Source: Clostridiales bacterium
GTDB taxonomy: Bacteria > Bacillota > Clostridia > Peptostreptococcales > Acidaminobacteraceae
Assembly (NCBI GenBank): GCA_030446305.1
Contig: JASUSA010000012.1
Coordinates: 1-62,536, forward strand
Direction of reading: 5' to 3'
Length of the DNA stretch: 62,536 bases
Position numbers and translations under genes: made by a program. The notes under the pieces are model-generated. The model ran no database searches, had not been told where the DNA came from, and worked only from the letters and a program-made list of their open reading frames with translations. Below are positions 55,534-62,536 of this stretch, in pieces. Position 1 is the first letter of the stretch, and every line of letters begins with the position of its first letter.

Positions 55534-55597
55534 TTTCACACCATATGTCGTATTTGAATACCTTTCATTTATCCCAAATACGACATATGGTGTGAAA
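55534..55597. repeat. Perfect 23-bp inverted repeat with an 18-bp loop
   Basis: Left arm 55534-55556 and right arm 55575-55597 are exact complements; the arms begin TTTCACACCATATGTCGTA on the plus strand. No T run follows on either strand, so it does not look like a terminator. It lies between the divergent ABC operon and dinB, about 95 nt from the dinB promoter. The rest of the 55330-55690 spacer shows nothing else. Confidence 0.93.
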
Positions 55598-55691
55598 TGC
55601 ACTCAGTAGACGCTTTAAGGTCTCTGTCCTAGGTTACCGAATCGTTTTGTCCTTCCTGTGAACTTTCACAGAATTGTCATAAATACTTTTA

Positions 55692-55720
55692 TCGACAACC
55701 GAACATATGTTCTGTATAAT
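55692..55720 (+). promoter_or_regulatory. LexA-controlled promoter of dinB
   Basis: TCGACA (55692-55697) and TATAAT (55715-55720) are 17 nt apart. The spacer is almost filled by the LexA box CGAACATATGTTCT (55700-55713), which fits the Bacillota consensus CGAACRNRYGTTYC except at the last base. LexA binding there would block RNA polymerase until DNA damage. Confidence 0.92.
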
Positions 55721-55760
55721 GGTATTAACCCATTTGAAATTTAGAAAAGAGGCCCGCAAC

Positions 55761-57011
55761 ATGAAAACCATATTCCACATTGATGTTAATTCCGCCTATT
55801 TGTCGTGGGAAGCCGTTTACAGGCTGCAGCACGGTTTCCCTTATGACTTAAGAGAAGTTCCCTCTGTCGTGACGGGAAATCCCAAAGCACGTCGCGGTAT
55901 TATTCTCGCAAAATCCATACCGGCTAAAAAATTCAACATTCAAACAGGCGAATCGCTTTATGCCGCGCTTAAAAAATGTCCCACCCTTGAACTCGTCGGA
56001 CCATCTTATGGTCTCTATATGAAAGCCAGCCAGTCACTGGTCGACTTACTCAAGAACTATTCACCGGATTTGCAGCGCTTTTCCATTGACGAGTGCTTCC
56101 TTGAAATAACTGACGTCGAACATTTGTACCAATCGCCAGTTGATCTGGCAAATACCATTCGGCGCCGTATCAAAAATGAACTTGGCTTTACCGTCAACAT
56201 TGGCGTTTCCAGCAACAAACTCCTTGCCAAGGTCGCTTCAGATTTTACAAAACCCAATCGCGTCCACACGCTCTATCCGGAAGAAGTTCCCACAAAACTC
56301 TGGCCGCTTCCCGTAGGCGATCTGTTTATGGTTGGACGCGCCACGACGCCCAAGCTGAATCAAATGGGTATTTATACAGTAGGCGATTTGGCAAAAGCCG
56401 ATTTAACACTTCTCAGACACCATTTCAAAAGTCACGCGGATGTTATATGGCAATATGCCAATGGCATTGAAACTTCCGAAATACGAATTGGCCGCTATCC
56501 GGCCATTAAGGGCATCGGCAATTCCACCACCATCCCCTTTGATGTCACCGACCGCCGTACTGCGCATATGTATCTTTTGTCGCTGACGGAAATGGTCGGT
56601 GCCAGACTTCGCGCCGAAAGCTTTCTCTGCGGCCTCGTTTCCGTCAGCATTAAAACGGATCACTTTAAGCATCTCTCACACCAAAAAAAATTGCATTATT
56701 TCACAGATGTTACTTCTGAAATTTTTTACGAAGTCTGCCAGCTTTTCGACAGTCTCTGGGATGGTACGCCCATACGTCATCTCGGCGTCCGCGTTTCAAT
56801 GTTTATCCCCGTCGACATGCGTCAGATTTCAATCTGGGAATCCCCGAATCACGAATCGCGAAGGACATTGGACCGCACAATCGATCACCTTCGGACACGC
56901 TATGGTCCGTCAATTATCAGTCGCGGCACGTTTGCCAATACTTCTATAAAGGGCATTGCCGGAGGCGTTCCCGATCACGACGACTATCCAATGATGGCCA
57001 GTATGCTTTAA
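55761..57011 (+). CDS. dinB: DNA polymerase IV (Y-family, DinB/UmuC-like)
   Basis: Error-prone translesion polymerase of 416 residues. The first metal site is HIDVNSAYLSWEA near the start, the clostridial variant of the usual HID.D.FFA.VE. The catalytic SIDECFLEIT is at about 105. The helix-hairpin-helix thumb (VGRATTPKLNQMGIYTVGDLA) and little-finger domain (about 240-350) are complete. An in-frame ATG at 55707 lies upstream of the predicted transcription start, so the ATG at 55761 behind AGAGG is used. SOS-regulated by the LexA box. Confidence 0.95.
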   Translation: MKTIFHIDVNSAYLSWEAVYRLQHGFPYDLREVPSVVTGNPKARRGIILAKSIPAKKFNIQTGESLYAALKKCPTLELVGPSYGLYMKASQSLVDLLKNYSPDLQRFSIDECFLEITDVEHLYQSPVDLANTIRRRIKNELGFTVNIGVSSNKLLAKVASDFTKPNRVHTLYPEEVPTKLWPLPVGDLFMVGRATTPKLNQMGIYTVGDLAKADLTLLRHHFKSHADVIWQYANGIETSEIRIGRYPAIKGIGNSTTIPFDVTDRRTAHMYLLSLTEMVGARLRAESFLCGLVSVSIKTDHFKHLSHQKKLHYFTDVTSEIFYEVCQLFDSLWDGTPIRHLGVRVSMFIPVDMRQISIWESPNHESRRTLDRTIDHLRTRYGPSIISRGTFANTSIKGIAGGVPDHDDYPMMASML

Positions 57012-57113
57012 CCGCTTTTGGCAAGGCCAAAATGCCGCTGTTATGATTAGACGACTTCGCTTTTCAAAAAGTTCCCTCGTCTTTTTAGATAATTTAGGGA
57101 TGATTTTAATGCA

Positions 57114-57150
57114 TAAAAGGAGAGCTCTTTTACCATTGAGCTCTCTTTGT
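57114..57150. terminator. Bidirectional terminator between dinB and the SOS gene
   Basis: The stem AAAGGAGAGCTC / GAGCTCTCTTT with a 10-nt loop lies between the convergent genes. Confidence 0.85.
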
Positions 57151-57189
57151 CATTTTTGATGCCTTTCTTCTCGCGCCGCTGCTGCCGTT

Positions 57190-57453
57190 TTAAATTTTAA
57201 AGAGAATCCATCGGCAGGTATCCACTTCATATTTAAGTTCAAACCGCTTCATTTCACCTTGTATTTCACTTTGGCACTGAAAGAGATACATGACATTGCC
57301 GGCAAATTTCTCTTTTTCAACGGCAATAATCTGATCAACTTTAACGACAGTCACCTCCGATTGTGCATCAGACATTCTAAATTTTATCGGTCGGATATCG
57401 CCGTTTTCTTTAAACCATGCAATGACTTCAATAACTTTGGCGACAATTTTCAT
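57190..57453 (-). CDS. Uncharacterised 87-residue SOS-regulated protein
   Basis: A small soluble protein with alternating beta strands and a highly aromatic end (CRWILFKI). Visible segments are VIEVIAWFKENGDIRPIKFR, VTVVKVDQIIAVEKEKFAGN and MYLFQCQSEIQGEMKRFELK. I recall similar small hypothetical proteins near Y-family polymerase genes in Clostridia, but know no function. GGAGG is 4 nt from the ATG; the frame is open 18 codons further up, but that start would lie within the promoter. Its promoter holds a LexA box placed as in dinB, so it should rise with dinB after DNA damage. It is not a YolD-like protein by eye. Confidence 0.85.
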   Translation of the reverse strand: MKIVAKVIEVIAWFKENGDIRPIKFRMSDAQSEVTVVKVDQIIAVEKEKFAGNVMYLFQCQSEIQGEMKRFELKYEVDTCRWILFKI

Positions 57454-57492
57454 AACAACCTCCACCCAGCATTCAATTTGCGCTATAAGAAC

Positions 57493-57521
57493 ATTATAAT
57501 CGAACATACGTTCTGTGTAAA
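57493..57521 (-). promoter_or_regulatory. LexA-controlled promoter of the 87-residue SOS gene
   Basis: On the minus strand TTTACA (57516-57521) and TATAAT (57493-57498) are 17 nt apart. The LexA box (plus strand CGAACATACGTTCT, 57501-57514) fills the spacer exactly as at dinB. Confidence 0.92.
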
Positions 57522-57607
57522 GGTTGTTTTATTGTCAAGCCTTTGTTTAACGGCATTCATTTGCCGTATGCAGCCGTGCATGCTATTGACAGTATGCAGA
57601 ACAGCAT

Positions 57608-57895
57608 TCAGTGAAACCACTGAAGCATGTCAGGCCAATGAAACCAGATCGTCAAAATAAGCGAAATAAAGCCACAGATGGCACCTGCAATGCAAAAGCG
57701 ATCTTTAAGACGATCCTTGCGATAGCGCTCCAGCTCATATTCCCATGCATATTTTTGGCCTTCTTCGAGCACTTTCTGCTGTAGGTCCGTACTTTGTCGT
57801 TCAGAGCGCATGGTTTCCTGCTTTTCCTTTGCCGCTTTAATGAGGTCACGTTTGCTGCGTTCGAGTTCAAGTTGTTCCAAAATAGATTTATTCAT
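57608..57895 (-). CDS. Small coiled-coil membrane protein
   Basis: A 95-residue protein. The first 65 residues are charged helix (ELERSKRDLIKAAKEKQE, then ELERYRKDRLKDR), followed by one membrane span (about 69-88, AGAICGFISLILTIWFHW) and a short aromatic tail. It looks like a tail-anchored protein with its coiled coil in the cytoplasm. It is the last gene of the YhaO-YhaN operon, 56 nt behind yhaN, with no promoter or terminator evident between them. I recognise no family. A role as a membrane partner of the ATPase is inference. Confidence 0.72.
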   Translation of the reverse strand: MNKSILEQLELERSKRDLIKAAKEKQETMRSERQSTDLQQKVLEEGQKYAWEYELERYRKDRLKDRFCIAGAICGFISLILTIWFHWPDMLQWFH

Positions 57896-57951
57896 ATCCT
57901 CACCTTATCGTCCTCATTTTGTCGTCAACACCTACACGCGGTTGTGCCGAA

Positions 57952-60534
57952 TCAGCTCGAAGTCTCTTCAGGCAGCCGCACGAGATGGTAAGGGTGTTTC
58001 GGTTCATGGCACGTTAAAATAAATAGTTGATGCCGCGTGGCAAAGTCTTCCAATACCTTGTAAGTTGCTGCCAAACGTCGATCATCCCAATTGACAAATG
58101 CTTCATCCAAAACAATTGGCAGCGGCGGCTTATCGCGGTTAATCATTTCAATAACAGCTAGCCGAAATGCCAAGAACAGCTGATTGAGCGTTCCCTTGCT
58201 AAAGGCTTTTGAAATAGGCATGACTTCATCGTCAACGAGAAACTGCAAATCAAAGGATTCACTAATAAGCACTTTCTGGTACTTGCCAAGTGTCATTTCA
58301 GCCATTAATTGACTGACGCGATTGAGGATATCCGGCTGATTTTCACGCCTGAATTTATCATCGGCATATTTCAGTACTTCCATCATAATCATCAACTGGT
58401 CCCGTCGTGCTGTCAATGCCTCTCGTTCTGCTGTCAGCATCTGGTGCTCACTGTCGAGTTCATCGAATTTAACCGCTGCTTTAATCGCTTCAATTTCCGC
58501 TTCGCTGGCGGATTTTTCCGAAACGGCCTTCTGTCGCGTCTCTTCCAGCTCTTCTCGAAGTTCTTCCAGTTCTTCAATATAGCGTTCATTGATTAGTTCC
58601 GGATTCTCATAATGCTTAAAGGAATCATAGAGTGCTATATCCGAGAGCAACTCTTCTTCAAAGATGCTTATACGCTTGCCAATGCTTTGATCGCGCTCAA
58701 AGATGGCAATGCCTTCATCCAAATTTCCCATGCCCAAATTCAGGAATTTCAATTCAATTTCAGATAACTGCTCATTTAGCGCTGCTATTTTGTCATCAAA
58801 TTCATGGCAGCGCGTTTTTAATGTCAAAAGCTTGTCTTGAAGTCGCTCGTTCTCATATTGTGCTTTTGAGAGCGCCTTCAACTTTTGAAGCGTCATTTGA
58901 AGCGTTAGGATCACCGGCATGTCATTGCCGCTTCCACCTGTCAGCGCACGCCGCATAACCGTCTCAAGCGCTGCGCGCTTTTCTTTTTCCGCTTCAATTC
59001 TCGCCGAAAGCTTATCTGATTCAAAAATCAGCCCGGCAGCCTGTTCAATACGCCCTACAAAAATAAGCGACGTATCCGTCCAAAAATAATCGGGAAGCTT
59101 CAACGGCATAAACATCGCTTCAATATTTGCCGCCACGGTTGTCAGTTCATCATCTGTCGGCTGGTTTTTTCTCTGACGCTGCAGCATGCCGCCAATGGCA
59201 ATGCCAAACGCTGCCATACTCAGCCATGCCAGCGCCCTGAAATCAGGAAAGCGCCATCCAATGGCAATCCCCACAAGACTGGCCACCATCAGTATGCCAT
59301 AGCGACGTTTCTTGCCAAGCGCCAGCGACCATGCCGCCGCCCGTATCTGCTCATCCTTTTGTTTCATATCAAAATATCGATACAATGCGGTTTTCAACGC
59401 GACGGGATTCATTTGCTTCACTGTTTCGTAAGCTTCCTGATAAGGCGCTTCAAACAAATTGCCCAGCTCCCGCTCAAGCTGTTCCGTCTTCATTGAGAGC
59501 GCGGCGGACAGTTCGTGCAGCTGCTGTTCTGCAAGTTCATAGTGCTGCAATGTGTCCGATGCCTTTTCAAGTGCTGCGGCATTTGCCAGAATTTGCACTT
59601 CTTCCGCATTAAAAACCGTCTTTTCCCGTTCAAGGGTTTCACATTCATTGCCGAGCACTTCCCGCTCAGCGGTTATCTCCTGCAGGCGTTCCTTCAATTG
59701 ATGGTATTTTACCAAATAATCTTCCGGAATTTTCTCATAAAGTGTCAAATGCTGCTGTTCGCGTTTGAGCATCTCAATCTTTTCGTGCTTCTGCTTGACA
59801 GGAAGCAGTTTGTTGAGTTCTTGTGCCGTTGCGATACACCATTTTCGCTGCTGATCAATGCGCTGTATTTGTTGTGCCAGTACCTCAACATTTTCAAAGA
59901 GGCCTTTAAGGTTATCATATTGCTGTTCGCCTTCTATTCGCGTTCGCGTCAATTCGCGCAGCCTTTGTTCAATTTGTGCGAGCTTTGGCGTCCCACGCCT
60001 GTCCGGCCGCCATATGCCATTAAGCTCCTGCGTCATCGCCTGCACAACATCCGATGATTTATTTAAGTAATCCATGCCATAATTAAAAATCAACCGCTCT
60101 TGGATTCGTTCCCAGGAACTCGTTTCTAAGTCAATCAGAACCTCAGCTGTCAAATGATAGATGGATTCGTACAACGAATCCGTAATGTCGGCAACCCATG
60201 GCAAGCTATCATTGCGCTTGTTCTCCACCGTCCCGTTCACTTCATCAAGAATCGTCAGTTTCGGCGAAGATTTTAGCTGACGCATCACGCGGAATGGTGT
60301 GCCGTCAACCGTTATACTGCCTTCAAAATCAATTTCTTCACGCGTCCAGTTTACGTAGGGATGCCGCTCGCGATTTGCCGGTGAAAAACCATACAGCAAG
60401 CTTCGAATGCTGTTGAAAATTGTTGTCTTCCCCGCTTCATTGCCGCCGTAGATCGTATTAATGCCTTCATCCAGCGTCAGCGTGTAATCATTTAGTTTTC
60501 CATAAGTTCGATAGTGTATGGCATTAATTTTCAT
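57952..60534 (-). CDS. YhaN-like AAA/SMC ATPase with a membrane hairpin
   Basis: An 860-residue SbcC/Rad50-like ATPase. Walker A is GGNEAGKTT (30-38). Long coiled coils run through about 185-410 and 455-740, interrupted by two membrane segments (about 412-428 and 433-451). The C-terminal lobe holds the signature-like FSKGTLNQLFLAFRLAVIE and Walker B PLPIVLDEAFVNWDD. No zinc hook CxxC is visible at the coil tip; the hydrophobic hairpin sits there instead. This is the layout of Bacillus YhaN. It overlaps the yhaO-like gene by 11 nt and should form a nuclease complex with it. Confidence 0.92.
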   Translation of the reverse strand: MKINAIHYRTYGKLNDYTLTLDEGINTIYGGNEAGKTTIFNSIRSLLYGFSPANRERHPYVNWTREEIDFEGSITVDGTPFRVMRQLKSSPKLTILDEVNGTVENKRNDSLPWVADITDSLYESIYHLTAEVLIDLETSSWERIQERLIFNYGMDYLNKSSDVVQAMTQELNGIWRPDRRGTPKLAQIEQRLRELTRTRIEGEQQYDNLKGLFENVEVLAQQIQRIDQQRKWCIATAQELNKLLPVKQKHEKIEMLKREQQHLTLYEKIPEDYLVKYHQLKERLQEITAEREVLGNECETLEREKTVFNAEEVQILANAAALEKASDTLQHYELAEQQLHELSAALSMKTEQLERELGNLFEAPYQEAYETVKQMNPVALKTALYRYFDMKQKDEQIRAAAWSLALGKKRRYGILMVASLVGIAIGWRFPDFRALAWLSMAAFGIAIGGMLQRQRKNQPTDDELTTVAANIEAMFMPLKLPDYFWTDTSLIFVGRIEQAAGLIFESDKLSARIEAEKEKRAALETVMRRALTGGSGNDMPVILTLQMTLQKLKALSKAQYENERLQDKLLTLKTRCHEFDDKIAALNEQLSEIELKFLNLGMGNLDEGIAIFERDQSIGKRISIFEEELLSDIALYDSFKHYENPELINERYIEELEELREELEETRQKAVSEKSASEAEIEAIKAAVKFDELDSEHQMLTAEREALTARRDQLMIMMEVLKYADDKFRRENQPDILNRVSQLMAEMTLGKYQKVLISESFDLQFLVDDEVMPISKAFSKGTLNQLFLAFRLAVIEMINRDKPPLPIVLDEAFVNWDDRRLAATYKVLEDFATRHQLFILTCHEPKHPYHLVRLPEETSS

Positions 60535-61762
60535 TTGGCACCTTCAGCATTCTGTCAACGAGTTCAGCACGAACTGTCTCCAAATGTTCCCGCAGCAAAG
60601 CGTCACGTGACTGTACAGTCGCCGCATCCTTAAATACAGGCAGTTGGTACAGCCGTGTCAAAAGTTCAGGATGCCGCTCAGGCGCATCCATTATTTCAAG
60701 TGCCAGTGCTAAAACCGTCTGCTCTCTGGCAAGTGCTTTCAAATCATAATCATTGGCCAAACCAATATCTTTGAGATCGACATTTAAGAGCTTTAGCCTC
60801 TGGCTGATTGCTATTTCAAGATCGTTAATCGTTTCAGCATCGCGAAGCAAATGATAGCACTTGCTCCTGCCATAGAGATGGACACGCACAATTAAGCGTT
60901 CAGGCGGATAGCCCAAGTCAGAAATATGTTCTGCGATATTGTCTGCCAGTGCTGTTTCAAGTGCATAGAGGTTTTCAGCACGCTCGGTTACTTCAAAATC
61001 GATGGCTTCCCACTGAATTTCATTAAAATCAACGGGTTCAACAACCGCACTGTTTTCCGACAGCGTCACCAGCAGTCCGCCCTTTCCCCCGATTTCTTTG
61101 TAATTGAGTCCTTGCAGATTGCCGGCGTATGCAACGCGTTCCGAAAGTTGCTGGCGAATATGGATGTGCCCAAGGGCAAAATAATCATAGCCAAGCGATT
61201 CAATCTGCGGCAGAGTCGTTCCCATATAAGCCGTTTTTTCGCCTGTTGACTGTGCGTTGACAACACTGGCGTGTGCCATGCCAACCCAGTAATAAGCATT
61301 TGATTTTACGGGATATCGCTTTACCAAGTCCCGCTGTTCACCTTTATAAGCATGGGCACTTGCAATAAACTCACCAATATCACCGCTTTCAAACGTTACG
61401 GTTTCCCGTTTAAAGCTGTCACTGTCAAATATATGAAAATACTGATTCGCTTTAAAGGATGTTAAAACGGACATTGTATCAGCCGGGTCGTGGTTCCCGT
61501 TGACGTAAAAAAGATGAATACCGTGATCCAGCAGTTTTGTCAGCTGCTGCCGTATAAATCGCTCAAGTGCATAATCAACTTGCGGCTGATCAAAAAAATC
61601 GCCAACGATCATCACACCGTCAACCTTGTGATTGACGGCATAAGTCACAGCACGTTCAAAACTCTTGTTGAGACTTAGTTTTAACTGTTCTCTGATATAG
61701 GCGCTCTTATTTGCAAATCCTGCATTTATATGTAAATCAGATAAGTGAAGCAACCGAAGCAT
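60524..61762 (-). CDS. YhaO-like metallophosphoesterase (SbcD/Mre11-like)
   Basis: A 412-residue calcineurin-type nuclease subunit. Metal motifs are LHLSDLHI, VGDFFDQPQ, NGNHDP and GHIH, the full Mre11/SbcD set. The C-terminal part (about 260-412) would cap the active site and contact the ATPase. Members of the YhaO family cut or trim DNA ends with YhaN. The ATG at 61762 starts the family-typical MLRLLHLSDLH; another ATG lies 5 codons up, and neither has a strong ribosome binding site. Promoter region contains an 18-bp dyad. Confidence 0.9.
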   Translation of the reverse strand: MLRLLHLSDLHINAGFANKSAYIREQLKLSLNKSFERAVTYAVNHKVDGVMIVGDFFDQPQVDYALERFIRQQLTKLLDHGIHLFYVNGNHDPADTMSVLTSFKANQYFHIFDSDSFKRETVTFESGDIGEFIASAHAYKGEQRDLVKRYPVKSNAYYWVGMAHASVVNAQSTGEKTAYMGTTLPQIESLGYDYFALGHIHIRQQLSERVAYAGNLQGLNYKEIGGKGGLLVTLSENSAVVEPVDFNEIQWEAIDFEVTERAENLYALETALADNIAEHISDLGYPPERLIVRVHLYGRSKCYHLLRDAETINDLEIAISQRLKLLNVDLKDIGLANDYDLKALAREQTVLALALEIMDAPERHPELLTRLYQLPVFKDAATVQSRDALLREHLETVRAELVDRMLKVPNEN

Positions 61763-61792
61763 ATCGCAAAACCCCATTCGTCATTTGACATT

Positions 61793-61810
61793 CCACTACA
61801 ATTATAGTGG
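61793..61810. repeat. 18-bp dyad overlapping a -10-like box upstream of yhaO
   Basis: CCACTA-6 nt-TAGTGG with a TATAAT (minus strand) inside the dyad. A second TATAAT is 10 nt further upstream (61811-61816). No good -35 is seen for either. A regulator bound there could control the operon. Confidence 0.5.
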
Positions 61811-61923
61811 ATTATAGGATGAATCACCATAGGGATTCCGTACTAACAAGGTGTTTTTGCAAAAAAATACTATATCTTGTTGTTTTTTTTCTATTTTCAC
61901 TACTTAAATCCCCATATCTATTA

Positions 61924-61929
61924 TATAAT
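61924..61929 (+). promoter_or_regulatory. Possible -10 box for the truncated gene
   Basis: A perfect TATAAT about 50 nt upstream of the ATG, without a convincing -35. Confidence 0.4.
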
Positions 61930-61979
61930 GAAAAGTAGTTAAGTTTTGATTAAAACCTATTCAAAACAGGGGGAATTTT

Positions 61980-62536
61980 ATGATACTCAATGATCTCATC
62001 GTCAACAGAGTAATGATGGACGATGCTTTTCAGTGCATCTCAGAGGGGACCATCAAGGCAACTGATGAAGAAATCATTCTCATAACGGTTCGAAAACCTG
62101 AAAAGGTCAGTAGTGCCACCAAGCATGTATTGAGAAATCACCTTCACAATCTCAAAGATATGTTTGAATTTAAACAGCAGCTTTTCATCGTTCTCAATCA
62201 CCTGCACGGCGTCGGATTGGATCAGTATCTAGACGGTCAGCAGCTTTCCTATGATCGCCGAATTTATTTGTGCTATGAAATGCTGAAAGTCATTTACAGA
62301 TATGACGCCTTTTCCGACAATATCAAATATCAGCTCATTGCCCTGCCGCAATGGCGCGTTGTCAACGATGTCCTAATGCTTCGGGAAATTATCCATTTGG
62401 GTGAAGAAGGCAACTATACACCCAAACATCTTTATGCTCAAATTGGCCTTTTAATGGAAAAAATACTGCTGTCCAAGAACGAGCATCACATTCAGTTCAT
62501 GAACAATCTCATATTGGGGAATGTTTTTTACCCTAC
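61980..62536 (+). CDS. Unknown protein, truncated by the window end
   Basis: An ORF open for 185 codons to the last base. The ATG follows AGGGGG by 6 nt, a strong site. The product starts MILNDLIVNRVMMDDAFQC and is mostly helical, with leucine- and histidine-rich phrases such as KQQLFIVLNHLHGVGLDQYL. The visible part shows no signal peptide, membrane span or catalytic motif I know. The spacing of hydrophobic residues resembles a kinase-like or helical repeat fold, but this is too weak to name. Divergent from the yhaO gene. Confidence 0.8.
   Translation, partial: MILNDLIVNRVMMDDAFQCISEGTIKATDEEIILITVRKPEKVSSATKHVLRNHLHNLKDMFEFKQQLFIVLNHLHGVGLDQYLDGQQLSYDRRIYLCYEMLKVIYRYDAFSDNIKYQLIALPQWRVVNDVLMLREIIHLGEEGNYTPKHLYAQIGLLMEKILLSKNEHHIQFMNNLILGNVFYP

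Noticed and set aside
55707..55760. Upstream ATG extending dinB by 18 codons
   Set aside because: It lies inside the promoter and LexA box, upstream of the predicted transcription start; the conserved protein begins at 55761.

Overview
The window is a gene-dense stretch of a low-to-moderate GC Gram-positive chromosome. It is most probably an anaerobic member of the Clostridia (Bacillota). Reasons: strong AGGAGG-type ribosome binding sites with ATG, GTG and TTG starts; four T-box leaders in front of aminoacyl-tRNA synthetase genes; an infC-rpmI-rplT operon behind an attenuator-like leader; a Bacillota-type LexA box (CGAACnnnnGTTC); the acetylase branch of lysine synthesis (DapH); KtrAB; MutS2; HslO; a DUF4364 regulator; phosphotransacetylase and a small clostridial-type ferredoxin. 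I cannot name genus or species. No rRNA or tRNA gene, prophage, insertion sequence or CRISPR array was seen.

Layout. 1-8.5 kb: argS behind a T-box, a rhomboid protease, a GNAT-DUF523 fusion, mutS2, a long ZapA, a CvfB-like S1 protein and a cold-shock gene. 8.7-13.1 kb: an ABC-F ATPase, a DHH phosphoesterase and a PAS-GGDEF diguanylate cyclase. 13.2-19.9 kb: pheST behind a T-box, then ktrB-ktrA-rRNA methyltransferase. 20-22.7 kb: a small ferredoxin, GNAT, HxlR regulator and pta. 23-26.7 kb: infC-rpmI-rplT and T-box-controlled thrS. 26.7-32.1 kb: a tightly overlapping set (methyltransferase, hslO, a GME-fold-type protein, DUF445) and an M20 deacetylase-CPBP protease pair. 32.4-35.3 kb: asd, dapB, dapH on the plus strand, which with the divergent M20 enzyme give much of the acetylated diaminopimelate route. 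35.4-41.1 kb: a serine hydrolase, hpt, an unannotated 43-codon membrane ORF, a secreted polysaccharide deacetylase, a DUF4364 regulator and a secreted papain-like protease. 41.4-45.7 kb: T-box valS-folC. 45.9-51 kb: an LiaI/DUF5668-like membrane protein, a secreted peptidoglycan-binding protein, tcdA, pepT and a class IV aminotransferase. 51.1-55.3 kb: a three-gene MacB-like ABC system with a large secreted CARDB-like partner. 55.7-57.5 kb: dinB and an 87-aa unknown gene, convergent, each with a LexA box fitted between -35 and -10. 57.6-61.8 kb: a YhaO/YhaN (SbcDC-like) operon ending in a small coiled-coil membrane protein. 61.98 kb to the end: a truncated unknown ORF.

The most interesting signals are the paired SOS promoters and the uncharacterised SOS protein next to dinB; the membrane-hairpin YhaN/YhaO operon with its small membrane partner; four different short direct-repeat tracts (12, 14, about 18 and about 27 bp units) at or beyond gene 3' ends; a perfect 23-bp inverted repeat between the ABC operon and dinB; an infC gene that appears to start at AUC; and a TTG-started 43-aa membrane peptide. 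All function calls come from reading motifs by eye; no database search was run.
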